A stretch of DNA of 21,525 nt from a virus. The stretch's first letter is position 1. Every line of letters starts with the position of its first letter. Under the pieces are notes generated by a model. That model had not been told where the DNA came from. It was given only the letters and a program-made list of their open reading frames with translations, and did no database searches. The stretch spans positions 1-21,525 of IMG/VR virus record IMGVR_UViG_3300044615_000093, one strand, 5' to 3'. Below, piece by piece: positions 6,785 to 13,572 of this stretch. Both the position numbers and the translations under genes were made by a program.

Positions 6785-7125
6785 GAGAACTAACAATCTT
6801 TAAAAACATTACTGCAGGTGTAACCACTACTATTTATACAGTACCTAAAGGATGTAAAGCCATTGCTACATTATTGTTTCTTGCAAACAGTGGTGGAACA
6901 ACTAAAACTATTTCTGCTGCAGTGCATGATGCTAGTACTGCTGCTACTGTTCCTATTGTAGGAGCTAAGTCACTTGGTGCTGGAGATGCTCTTCAGTTTA
7001 ATCAAGGTCGGATGGTGATGGATGAGTTTGATTATATTACAGTCACATCTGAATCAGGTGCAACTATGAGTTGTATTTTCACCATGGAAATATTACAAAC
7101 AACATCTTATCAGCATGTCTCTTAA
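6781..7125 (+). CDS. Beta-rich putative virion protein
   Basis: A 114-aa protein with alternating hydrophobic strands throughout (TTTIYTVPKGCKAIATLLFL, then MDEFDYITVTSESGATMSCI), no signal peptide and no membrane segment. The pattern of a small beta-sandwich is like minor structural proteins found in tail regions of aquatic phages. I cannot assign it to a family. It is coupled to the upstream membrane mini-protein by an ATGA overlap, and the following small gene has its own AAGGAG ribosome site. Possible roles are a decoration protein or a small tail adaptor. Confidence 0.6.
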   Translation: MRELTIFKNITAGVTTTIYTVPKGCKAIATLLFLANSGGTTKTISAAVHDASTAATVPIVGAKSLGAGDALQFNQGRMVMDEFDYITVTSESGATMSCIFTMEILQTTSYQHVS

Positions 7126-7134
7126 GGAGCAATA

Positions 7135-7314
7135 ATGCCATTGAAAAAAGGTAAATCAGACAAAACAGTATCTTCTAACATCAGCATGATGGTTAAAGAA
7201 GGTAAACCTCAAAAGCAAGCAGTAGCGATTGCATTGTCAAAGGCTGGTAAGTCTTTCCCTGTTAGGGGTAATCGTACAGCTACAAACATGAAAAAAAGCG
7301 GTCGTGGACGCTAA
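7135..7314 (+). CDS. 59-aa basic protein (DUF6496-like)
   Basis: A 59-aa strongly basic frame with a good AAGGAG ribosome site 6 bases before the ATG. The sequence [20 protein letters not shown], followed by [20 protein letters not shown], belongs to a very common group of small phage proteins with the [12 protein letters not shown] motif; I believe this corresponds to DUF6496 or a close relative. The basic C-terminus (KKSGRGR) suggests nucleic-acid contact, but the function is unknown. It is the last gene before the promoter-like sequence at 7322. Confidence 0.78.
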   Translation: MPLKKGKSDKTVSSNISMMVKEGKPQKQAVAIALSKAGKSFPVRGNRTATNMKKSGRGR

Positions 7315-7321
7315 ATAGTTG

Positions 7322-7350
7322 TTGACACAAACATAAAAATGTGGTAAACT
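7322..7350 (+). promoter_or_regulatory. Sigma70-type promoter-like sequence before the tail-tube genes
   Basis: A perfect -35 box TTGACA (7322-7327), a 17-base spacer and a -10-like TAAACT (7345-7350, 4 of 6 matches to TATAAT) lie in the 46-bp gap before the tail-tube gene. The expected transcription start, near 7357, is only about 4 bases before the ATG at 7361. A transcript from here would lack most of the AGGGA ribosome site at 7352-7356. Either the mRNA is nearly leaderless or the real start point differs. Confidence 0.5.
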
Positions 7351-7360
7351 TAGGGATATT

Positions 7361-8008
7361 ATGCAATATATTCAACTTACTAATGCGGTGTTAAGACGAC
7401 TCAGAGAGACAGAAGTCTCTTCTGTTAGCGACAACGCTTATTCTAAACTCATTGGTGACTTTGTCAATGACGCTAAACGCAATGTAGAAGATGCTTACAA
7501 CTGGAACTCATTGTCAGACACATTGACAGCGGTGACAGCTAACGGTATCTTTAACTATGTTTTAGTGGGTTCAGGTCAACGCTTTAGAGTGATTGATGTA
7601 TTGAACGACAGCTCTGATGTAGTTGTTAGAAATGCTTCTACTCGCTGGATGAACCAACAGTTCTTGTTAAACCCTACACAGGCTGGTACTCCACAGTATT
7701 ATAACTTTAACGGTACTGACTCTAACGGTGACACACAGGTAGACTTGTTTCCTGTCCCTGATAGTGTCTACAATATCCGTTTCAATGTGATATTACCTCA
7801 ACCGTTATTAGACTCTGATGCTGATACTCTATTAGTACCGTCTGAGCCTGTAATATTCTTAGCTTATGCTAAAGCCTTGGCAGAGCGTGGTGAAGACGGT
7901 GGTTTAGTCTCTAGCGAGGCTTATGGTTTATATAAAACATCTCTAGCAGATGCTATTGCCCTTGAATCTGGTCGTTACTTTGAAGAAGAGACTTGGAGTG
8001 CTACCTAA
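7361..8008 (+). CDS. Tail tubular protein A (T7 gp11-like)
   Basis: A 215-aa protein, near the length of T7 gp11 (about 196 aa), the adaptor ring that joins portal to tail nozzle. The opening MQYIQLTNAVLRRLRETEVS with SKLIGDFVNDAKRNVEDAYNW is the characteristic helical start of this family in aquatic podoviruses, followed by a beta-rich middle (FRVIDVLNDSSDVVV) and a helical C-terminal end (EPVIFLAYAKALAERGEDGG). An AGGGA ribosome site lies 4 bases before the ATG, and the promoter-like boxes lie directly upstream. The next gene starts immediately after its stop, as expected for tube protein pairs. Confidence 0.85.
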   Translation: MQYIQLTNAVLRRLRETEVSSVSDNAYSKLIGDFVNDAKRNVEDAYNWNSLSDTLTAVTANGIFNYVLVGSGQRFRVIDVLNDSSDVVVRNASTRWMNQQFLLNPTQAGTPQYYNFNGTDSNGDTQVDLFPVPDSVYNIRFNVILPQPLLDSDADTLLVPSEPVIFLAYAKALAERGEDGGLVSSEAYGLYKTSLADAIALESGRYFEEETWSAT

Positions 8009-9607
8009 ATGGCAGAACAATTAACAACTGGAACTATTGCAGCACCAGGCTTCTTTGGTCTTAATACTCAAGATTCCTCAGTACAGTTGTCTTCTGGCTT
8101 TGCACTAGAGGCTAATAACTGCGTAATCGACCGCTATGGTCGTGTTGGTGCTCGTAAGGGGTGGACTAAGGTCAACTCTACGGCAGCGTCTACAGGCTCA
8201 TTTAGAGCCATCTATCAGGTGTTTAAAGATGATGGTAATGTTGTGTTGTCTGCAGCTAACAATAAGATTTATAGCGGTACAACAACTTTAACTGAATTAG
8301 CTGTTCGTAATGGTACTGACACAGGTAATTTAACTTACACCATCACGGACGATAACTGGCAGATTAGCGGTATGCCTTATGACACTGGAGCAACTCCTTC
8401 AGGTCATGCTATCTTAGCTCAAGCTGGTCATCCTCTTTTAGTTTATCATAAGTTAGGTGCTACAGCTCATGCTCACACAGGTGCTTATGGTTTACAGCGA
8501 TTAGGTGATATTGCCACTAATTTACCAGGTTCTTACAGCGTTACTAGCTTTACACCAAACATAGTTATGACAGCGTTTGGTCGTTCATGGGTAGCGGATA
8601 TTGCTAGTGATAGACAGACTGTGTATTTTAGTGACTTGTTAAATCCTGCTGAATGGAAGACAGGTACTTCTGGATACTTAAACATTAGTGAAGTTGTTCC
8701 TAACAATGACCCTATTGTTGCTTTAGCTTCTCACAATGGATTCTTAATTATATTCTGTGAAAAGCATATTGTTGTTTATAAAAACCCAGTAGACCCATCA
8801 GCTTTAGTATTAGAAGATGTTATTACTGGTATTGGTTGTATCGCTAGAGACTCTGTAGCTTCTATCGGTACAGACTTAATGTTCTTATCAGCTACTGGTG
8901 TGCAGTCTTTACAACGAGTTGTACAAGAGAAGTCACTACCGTTTAGAGATGTGTCTAAGAATGTACGAGATGAGTTATTGTCTAATGTGTCGTCTGAAGT
9001 ATTAAAGAACATTAAAGCAACTTACTTCTCAACAGACGCTTTCTACTTGTTAGCATTACCGTCTACTGGTTTTACTTATTGCTTTGACACAAGAGGTGTG
9101 TTAGAGAATGGTGCAGCAAGAACAACTGTTTGGAAACAGATTGCACCAACAGCATTCTGCGTAACACAGGATAGACAGCTATACATTGGTAAAGCTGGTT
9201 ACATTGGTAAGTATGATAGTTATGAAGATGACGGTGCTAAGTATCGTATGTCTTATTTTACTAACTACTTTGACTTTGGTTCAGCAACTACAAACAAGAT
9301 TCTAAAGCGTATTAATGTGACAGCTATCGGTGGTTCAGCACAGCCTATCGCTGTTAAGTGGGGTTATGACTACACTCGTAACTATTTCTCTCGTGGTGTT
9401 ATATTACAGCGAGTCGAAGTATATGAATATGGCATAGCCGAGTATGGACTAGCTACTTACACCAACGGTATTGCTTTGGACATTGCTAACATCCCAGCTT
9501 CAGGTTCAGGCACTGTGATGCAGATTGGTTTTGAATCAGACATTGACGGCACACCGTTATCGATACAGAAAATTGACTTCTTCCTTAAACAAGGTAAAAC
9601 ACTATGA
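8009..9607 (+). CDS. Large tail structural protein (putative tail nozzle, gp12-like)
   Basis: A 532-aa beta-rich protein encoded immediately after the gp11-like gene (TAA then ATG with no gap), where T7 carries the gp12 nozzle. The N-terminus has the motif APGFFGLNTQDSSVQL followed by ALEANNCVIDRYGRVGARKG, a pattern frequent in tail proteins of aquatic podoviruses, and the middle has repeated beta strands (WVADIASDRQTVYFSDLLNP) suggesting a propeller-like body. It is shorter than T7 gp12 (about 794 aa). The nozzle assignment rests on synteny and pattern, not a proven match. Its stop overlaps the next start by 4 bp. Confidence 0.75.
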   Translation: MAEQLTTGTIAAPGFFGLNTQDSSVQLSSGFALEANNCVIDRYGRVGARKGWTKVNSTAASTGSFRAIYQVFKDDGNVVLSAANNKIYSGTTTLTELAVRNGTDTGNLTYTITDDNWQISGMPYDTGATPSGHAILAQAGHPLLVYHKLGATAHAHTGAYGLQRLGDIATNLPGSYSVTSFTPNIVMTAFGRSWVADIASDRQTVYFSDLLNPAEWKTGTSGYLNISEVVPNNDPIVALASHNGFLIIFCEKHIVVYKNPVDPSALVLEDVITGIGCIARDSVASIGTDLMFLSATGVQSLQRVVQEKSLPFRDVSKNVRDELLSNVSSEVLKNIKATYFSTDAFYLLALPSTGFTYCFDTRGVLENGAARTTVWKQIAPTAFCVTQDRQLYIGKAGYIGKYDSYEDDGAKYRMSYFTNYFDFGSATTNKILKRINVTAIGGSAQPIAVKWGYDYTRNYFSRGVILQRVEVYEYGIAEYGLATYTNGIALDIANIPASGSGTVMQIGFESDIDGTPLSIQKIDFFLKQGKTL

Positions 9608-10056
9608 GTAATTATACAAAGGCAACGAACTTTGCCACTAAAGACACACTATCTACAGGTGACTCTAACAAGATTGTTAAAGGCACAGAGATAGACAACG
9701 AGTTTAACTCTATTTCTGGTGCTATCAGTTCTAAAGCAGATATTGCATCACCAACATTTACTGGAACTCCTGCAGGTCCTACAGCAACTGCTGGTTCTAA
9801 TACTACTCAGATTGCCACCACAGCTTTTGTTCGTGGTGAGGTAACAACCGCTACTGCTGCTTTAGGCACTATGTCTACTCAAAATGCAGGGGCTGTATCT
9901 ATCACAGGCGGTGCTATCAGTGCTACAACAATTACAACAGGTACTATAAATGCTTTAACTACAACATCTTTAGGCACAAATGCTTATGGAGCTAAAACAG
10001 TTTCTAGCTCTACTCCAACTGGCGGTGCTAACGGTGACCTCTGGTATCAAGTATGA
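9604..10056 (+). CDS. Short tail fibre protein
   Basis: A 150-aa protein. Residues 1-45 (MSNYTKATNFATKDTLSTGD, then IVKGTEIDNEFNSI) match an N-terminal segment that recurs in aquatic podovirus fibres. Residues 46-80 contain SPTFTGTPAGPTATAGSN and TTQIATTAFV, the classic phage-fibre repeat motif. The C-terminus ends with STPTGGANGDLWYQV, a common fibre terminus. The rest is Thr/Ala/Ser-rich. It is coupled to the tail nozzle-like gene (ATGA) and to the Gly-rich gene that follows (4-bp overlap), suggesting the three are assembled together as a central or tip fibre. Confidence 0.82.
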   Translation: MSNYTKATNFATKDTLSTGDSNKIVKGTEIDNEFNSISGAISSKADIASPTFTGTPAGPTATAGSNTTQIATTAFVRGEVTTATAALGTMSTQNAGAVSITGGAISATTITTGTINALTTTSLGTNAYGAKTVSSSTPTGGANGDLWYQV

Positions 10057-10832
10057 CAACATCTGTTAAATCAAATGGTATTTGGACACCTGTCAGAGAG
10101 ATTTGGGTTAAAAACTCAGGTACTTGGGCAAAGTGTAAAGATGCTTATGTAAATCAAGCAGGTACTTGGAAGTCTATTCTTTATGCCCCAGGTTTTTTAG
10201 TATACGGTGATACAACTGTCAATCGTAATGATGCTTCAAGAGCTGGTGCTGCGTATAGTTGGACTGTGCCTACTGGTGTTCATTCTGTTACAGTTAATGC
10301 AGCTGGAGGTGGTGGCGGTGCTTATGCTTACCACGATGGTGGTTATTGTCAACACGCTTGGGCTGGTGCTCCAGGAGGTGGTGTAGAGAATCTTATTATT
10401 CCTGTTACTCCTGGAGATGTTATTTCAGGTGTTTATGGTAACGCAGGTGGAGCTAGTTCTTATAGCGGTGTTCGTGGTGGAGATGGTTCTGCAACAACTG
10501 TTCTTAAGAATGGTTCGTTAGTTGCAACTTGTAATTCAGGAGGCAACGCTACCGATGCAAGACCTCCATCGGTAGGTACTTCTACAATTGCAGGTGGATA
10601 CACAGGGACAACAAGAACAGGAACTTCTCAGACTAATTGGGTTTCTGGTTGTGACGGAGGCTATCCTTCTGAAGACCATTATGACCCTTGGAGTTGGGTA
10701 TTAGGCGGTAGTCCAAGTTATCCACAGTCTGTTTTAGGAACAGTAGCTAAAGAAGCACCTAGTGGTTTAGGAACTAATTATCAGAGAGCTGGAATGCCTC
10801 AAGTTTGCGGATGGGTGTCTATAACATGGTAA
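10053..10832 (+). CDS. Glycine-rich tail tip adhesin
   Basis: A 259-aa protein. Residues 1-45 hold two copies of a W-rich motif (IWVKNSGTWAKCKDAYV and YVNQAGTWKSIL) that often marks the junction of fibre and tip. Residues 80-255 are Gly-rich with many loops (VNAAGGGGGAYAYHDGGYC, then CNSGGNATDA), like the polyglycine-helix tip adhesins such as gp38 of phage S16. Three of its five Cys are scattered in the Gly-rich part. I infer a receptor-binding tip. It follows the short fibre with a 4-bp overlap, and the next gene overlaps its end. Confidence 0.75.
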   Translation: MTTSVKSNGIWTPVREIWVKNSGTWAKCKDAYVNQAGTWKSILYAPGFLVYGDTTVNRNDASRAGAAYSWTVPTGVHSVTVNAAGGGGGAYAYHDGGYCQHAWAGAPGGGVENLIIPVTPGDVISGVYGNAGGASSYSGVRGGDGSATTVLKNGSLVATCNSGGNATDARPPSVGTSTIAGGYTGTTRTGTSQTNWVSGCDGGYPSEDHYDPWSWVLGGSPSYPQSVLGTVAKEAPSGLGTNYQRAGMPQVCGWVSITW

Positions 10833-11074
10833 ATATTACAGAACAAGATGTATTAAAAAGACTTGAAACAGAGTCTCTAGAAATTAAGAACACAGATAAC
10901 GTAAGAGCTGAAAGAAAAGCTTTATGTGATATGTGTCCCAGCAAACAAACAACATGGAATGTAGATTATTGCACAGACTGTAGTTGTATTTTGTTATTTA
11001 AGACTGCGTTTAAATACGCAAGGTGTCCTTTAAATAAGTGGGAAAGTGATATTCCTACTTTTGCAAATAAATGA
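10826..11074 (+). CDS. Small Cys-rich metal-binding protein (DUF6171-like)
   Basis: The ATG at 10826, overlapping the previous stop, gives an 82-aa protein; an ATG at 10811 and a TTG at 10805 are possible but lie deeper in the adhesin gene. Cys residues at 34, 37, 49, 52, 54 and 67 form the pattern CxxC, then CTDCSC and CPLNKW, which matches small zinc-binding proteins resembling DUF6171 (C..C, C..CGC, CP..KW). The N-terminal 30 residues are charged and helical. Function unknown. It is coupled to the following gene by a 4-bp overlap. Confidence 0.7.
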   Translation: MVNITEQDVLKRLETESLEIKNTDNVRAERKALCDMCPSKQTTWNVDYCTDCSCILLFKTAFKYARCPLNKWESDIPTFANK

Positions 11075-11358
11075 AAACACCAGTAGTACAGCGTCAGGAC
11101 TATGTCATGTTTTTAGAGTTCTTCGCAGGTATGCACTGGTTTCATACGGATGTCTTTAATTGGACACCGAAAGTAAAGAAGAAGTATTTAGAAGATTTAA
11201 ATTTATTACAGTATCTTGTTGGAACTCCGTTAGTAGCCCTTGTAGAAGAGGATAACACTAAGTTAGCGAAGTTTGGACAGAGTACTGGTTGGGTGTTATT
11301 AGAGCCGTATAGACTTAACAACGGTAAACAAGCAAATATTTATACTTGGAGTAAATAA
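11071..11358 (+). CDS. Conserved phage protein of unknown function
   Basis: A 95-aa protein with many aromatic residues (FLEFFAGMHWFHTDVFNW, then YLEDLNLLQYLVGTPLVALV). It has no signal peptide, Cys or clear membrane segment, and I do not recognise a family with confidence. Proteins with this start occur between tail and internal-virion genes of aquatic podoviruses. It overlaps the upstream gene by 4 bp and the next gene by 1 bp (TAATG), so it is part of the same translational chain. Confidence 0.6.
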   Translation: MKTPVVQRQDYVMFLEFFAGMHWFHTDVFNWTPKVKKKYLEDLNLLQYLVGTPLVALVEEDNTKLAKFGQSTGWVLLEPYRLNNGKQANIYTWSK

Positions 11359-12386
11359 TGGGTGATATAGTCGGTCCAGTTCTTGGATACATGGGAGCTA
11401 AAAAGCAAGCATCGGCAACAACAGATGCAGCCAGAATGCAATCTGATGCTGCTCGTGAAGCAGCGGAGATGGCTCGCTTTCGTCCTGTAGGAATCACTAC
11501 AGGCTTTGGCTCATCTCAGTTTACAACTGATGCTGAAGGCAATGTGAGTGGGGCTGGTTATCAGCTAACACCTGAGCTACAGTCAATTAGGGACAGATTG
11601 ATGTCTCAAGCTGGTGCTTATGACCCTACTCAAATAGCACAGCAAGCACAGGCTTTAGGCACTGGTGCAGGTTCGCTATTTGGAGCTGCTCAAGGCTATT
11701 TGTCTGAGTCTCCTGAAATAGCTCGTCAGCGTTACATCAGTCAGCAACAAGGTCTGTTAGCACCAATGAATGAACAGAACTTAGCTGGTATCCGTAACCG
11801 TTTATTCCAGACAGGTCGTACAGGTTTAGCCACTGGCGGTACAATGGCTGGTGGAATGCAAGCGACTAACCCAGAGTTGGCTGCTTACTACAATGCTTTA
11901 GCACAACAACAATCTCAACTAGCTGCAGGTGCTGACCAAGCTGCACAGCAACAACAAGTGTTTGGTGCTGGTTTGTTCGGTCAAGGTGCTGGTTTATTAG
12001 GACAACAATCAGCATTAACAGCAGGTGCTTACGCTCCATTACAGACTCAATTAGGTCTAGCTGGTTCTACAGAACAGTTAGGACAACAAGCATTAGAGTT
12101 AGGCTCTGCTCTAGGCGGTCGTCAAGCTCAAGCTGGTGCTGCTGCTGGTAACTTGTTAAATACAGGAAGTATTTATGCTGGTAAAACACTAGCTGGTATT
12201 ACAGACCCTAATGCAGCTTTGTTAGGCTCTTTAGGTAGACAGCTTGGCTCATCTAATTTTGCATCAACACCGTCTTCTAATTGGTTTGATAACTTAATTG
12301 GTAATCCTGCTACAGCTTCTCAATACGGCACTGACAGAGGCTCTCAACAAACAAGAATGTTAGCTGCACAAGACTACGGATTTTAA
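11358..12386 (+). CDS. Internal virion (ejection) protein, gp14-like
   Basis: A 342-aa protein rich in Ala, Gly and Gln, with low-complexity stretches (QQQSQLAAGADQAAQQQQVF). It begins with a small hydrophobic segment (MGDIVGPVLGYMGAKKQ) and a helical Ala-rich segment, a layout shared with P22 gp7 and T7 gp14-type proteins that are carried inside the head and enter the cell with the DNA. Its position, first of three genes between tail and lysis modules, agrees. It has no enzyme motif. The next gene has its own ribosome site (AAGGAG, 10 bp gap). The identification is based on context and composition. Confidence 0.72.
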   Translation: MGDIVGPVLGYMGAKKQASATTDAARMQSDAAREAAEMARFRPVGITTGFGSSQFTTDAEGNVSGAGYQLTPELQSIRDRLMSQAGAYDPTQIAQQAQALGTGAGSLFGAAQGYLSESPEIARQRYISQQQGLLAPMNEQNLAGIRNRLFQTGRTGLATGGTMAGGMQATNPELAAYYNALAQQQSQLAAGADQAAQQQQVFGAGLFGQGAGLLGQQSALTAGAYAPLQTQLGLAGSTEQLGQQALELGSALGGRQAQAGAAAGNLLNTGSIYAGKTLAGITDPNAALLGSLGRQLGSSNFASTPSSNWFDNLIGNPATASQYGTDRGSQQTRMLAAQDYGF

Positions 12387-12395
12387 GGAGTAATT

Positions 12396-13571
12396 ATGGC
12401 TGAAAGAGATATTGTAGGCGGTATGTTCGGGATTACTCCTGAGATGTATCAACAAAACTTAGCTGCTAGAAACACAGCTACTAATGCTCAACTAGCACAG
12501 TTATCACCAGGACAGTTAGCTGGCTTCTATGCTATGGAAGCTGGTACTGGTCTAGGTCGTGCAACACAGGGTTTACTTGGTGTTGAAGACCCAGAGATGC
12601 AGTTAATCAGTCGTACTAATCAACTTGTACAAGAAATTGGTATAGACACTCCCGAGAAGCTTAAAGTATTGGCAGGTGAGCTACAAAAGCTTCCTGGTGG
12701 TGCTCCATTAGCTGCCCAAGCTGTTGATAGAGCTAACAAGATGTTAGAGTCTGCAGCTACAGTAACAGCTAAAAACCGTGAACAGTTTAGTGGTTTTGGA
12801 AAACTTATTAGAGAGCGTGATGCAATCGCAGCTGCTAATCCAAATGACCCACGAATTAAAGATTACAACAAGGCTATTGCTGCCGAGCAAGAAGGCAAAG
12901 GCACTAAGATTGTAATGCCAGCAGGTGAAACAGCAGCGTCTAAGATTATTGGTGAAGGAGTTGGTGGGAAAGTTCTTGCAACAGCTTCTGCAGGAGAAGC
13001 AGGAGCTGATAATCTAATTAAAATTAATGAAACATTAAATGAATTAAGAACAAACAAAGCATTTACAGGTTCTTTCTCTGACTTACAAACCAACATTGCT
13101 AAAGTACAAGCTAAGTTTGCAGCTGATAAAGAAGCAGGAAAACGAGTTACTGATACAGAATATTTAGATGCTTTACTTGGTGCTGATGTATTCCCAATGA
13201 TTAGTTCATTAGGCATTGGTGCTAAAGGTCTTGATACACCAGCAGAACGAGAGTTCTTGCGTAAAGTAATGACAGGTACTGTTGCTCTTGAGCGTGATAC
13301 TTTAATCAAGCTTACAGAAACAAGAAAGAACATTGCTGAAAGAGCTGTTAAGAAGTACAATGAAAAAGTGGACTCTGGTGAGCTAAATGAATACTTTAAG
13401 ATAAAAGGAACAGCTCCTAGAAAAATAGATATTCCTAAGTCTGACGACAGTGCAACACTAGGTTCTGACTATGAAGATTATGCAAAATATTGGGTAGCTA
13501 AAGGTAGAACACCAAAGACTAGAGAGCAGTATATTCAGGATAAACGCAACTTACAAAGCGGAAAACCATAA
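12396..13571 (+). CDS. Internal virion protein, putative
   Basis: A 391-aa, mostly helical protein. Its start, ERDIVGGMFGITPEMYQQN, and the later block YLDALLGADVFPMISSLGIG, followed by LDTPAEREFLRKVMTGTVAL, recur in a protein found at this position in aquatic phages. No signal peptide, no Cys, no membrane segment. It follows the gp14-like gene and precedes a 725-aa gene, so it is probably the second of the three ejected proteins (a gp15-like role), but it is much shorter than T7 gp15 (about 747 aa). The C-terminal 50 residues are basic. Confidence 0.68.
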   Translation: MAERDIVGGMFGITPEMYQQNLAARNTATNAQLAQLSPGQLAGFYAMEAGTGLGRATQGLLGVEDPEMQLISRTNQLVQEIGIDTPEKLKVLAGELQKLPGGAPLAAQAVDRANKMLESAATVTAKNREQFSGFGKLIRERDAIAAANPNDPRIKDYNKAIAAEQEGKGTKIVMPAGETAASKIIGEGVGGKVLATASAGEAGADNLIKINETLNELRTNKAFTGSFSDLQTNIAKVQAKFAADKEAGKRVTDTEYLDALLGADVFPMISSLGIGAKGLDTPAEREFLRKVMTGTVALERDTLIKLTETRKNIAERAVKKYNEKVDSGELNEYFKIKGTAPRKIDIPKSDDSATLGSDYEDYAKYWVAKGRTPKTREQYIQDKRNLQSGKP

Positions 13572-13572
13572 C

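Noticed and set aside
12863-13360. 165-aa minus-strand open frame
   Set aside because: Lies fully inside the internal virion protein gene, has no ribosome site or recognisable domain, and the plus-strand frame has conserved blocks.
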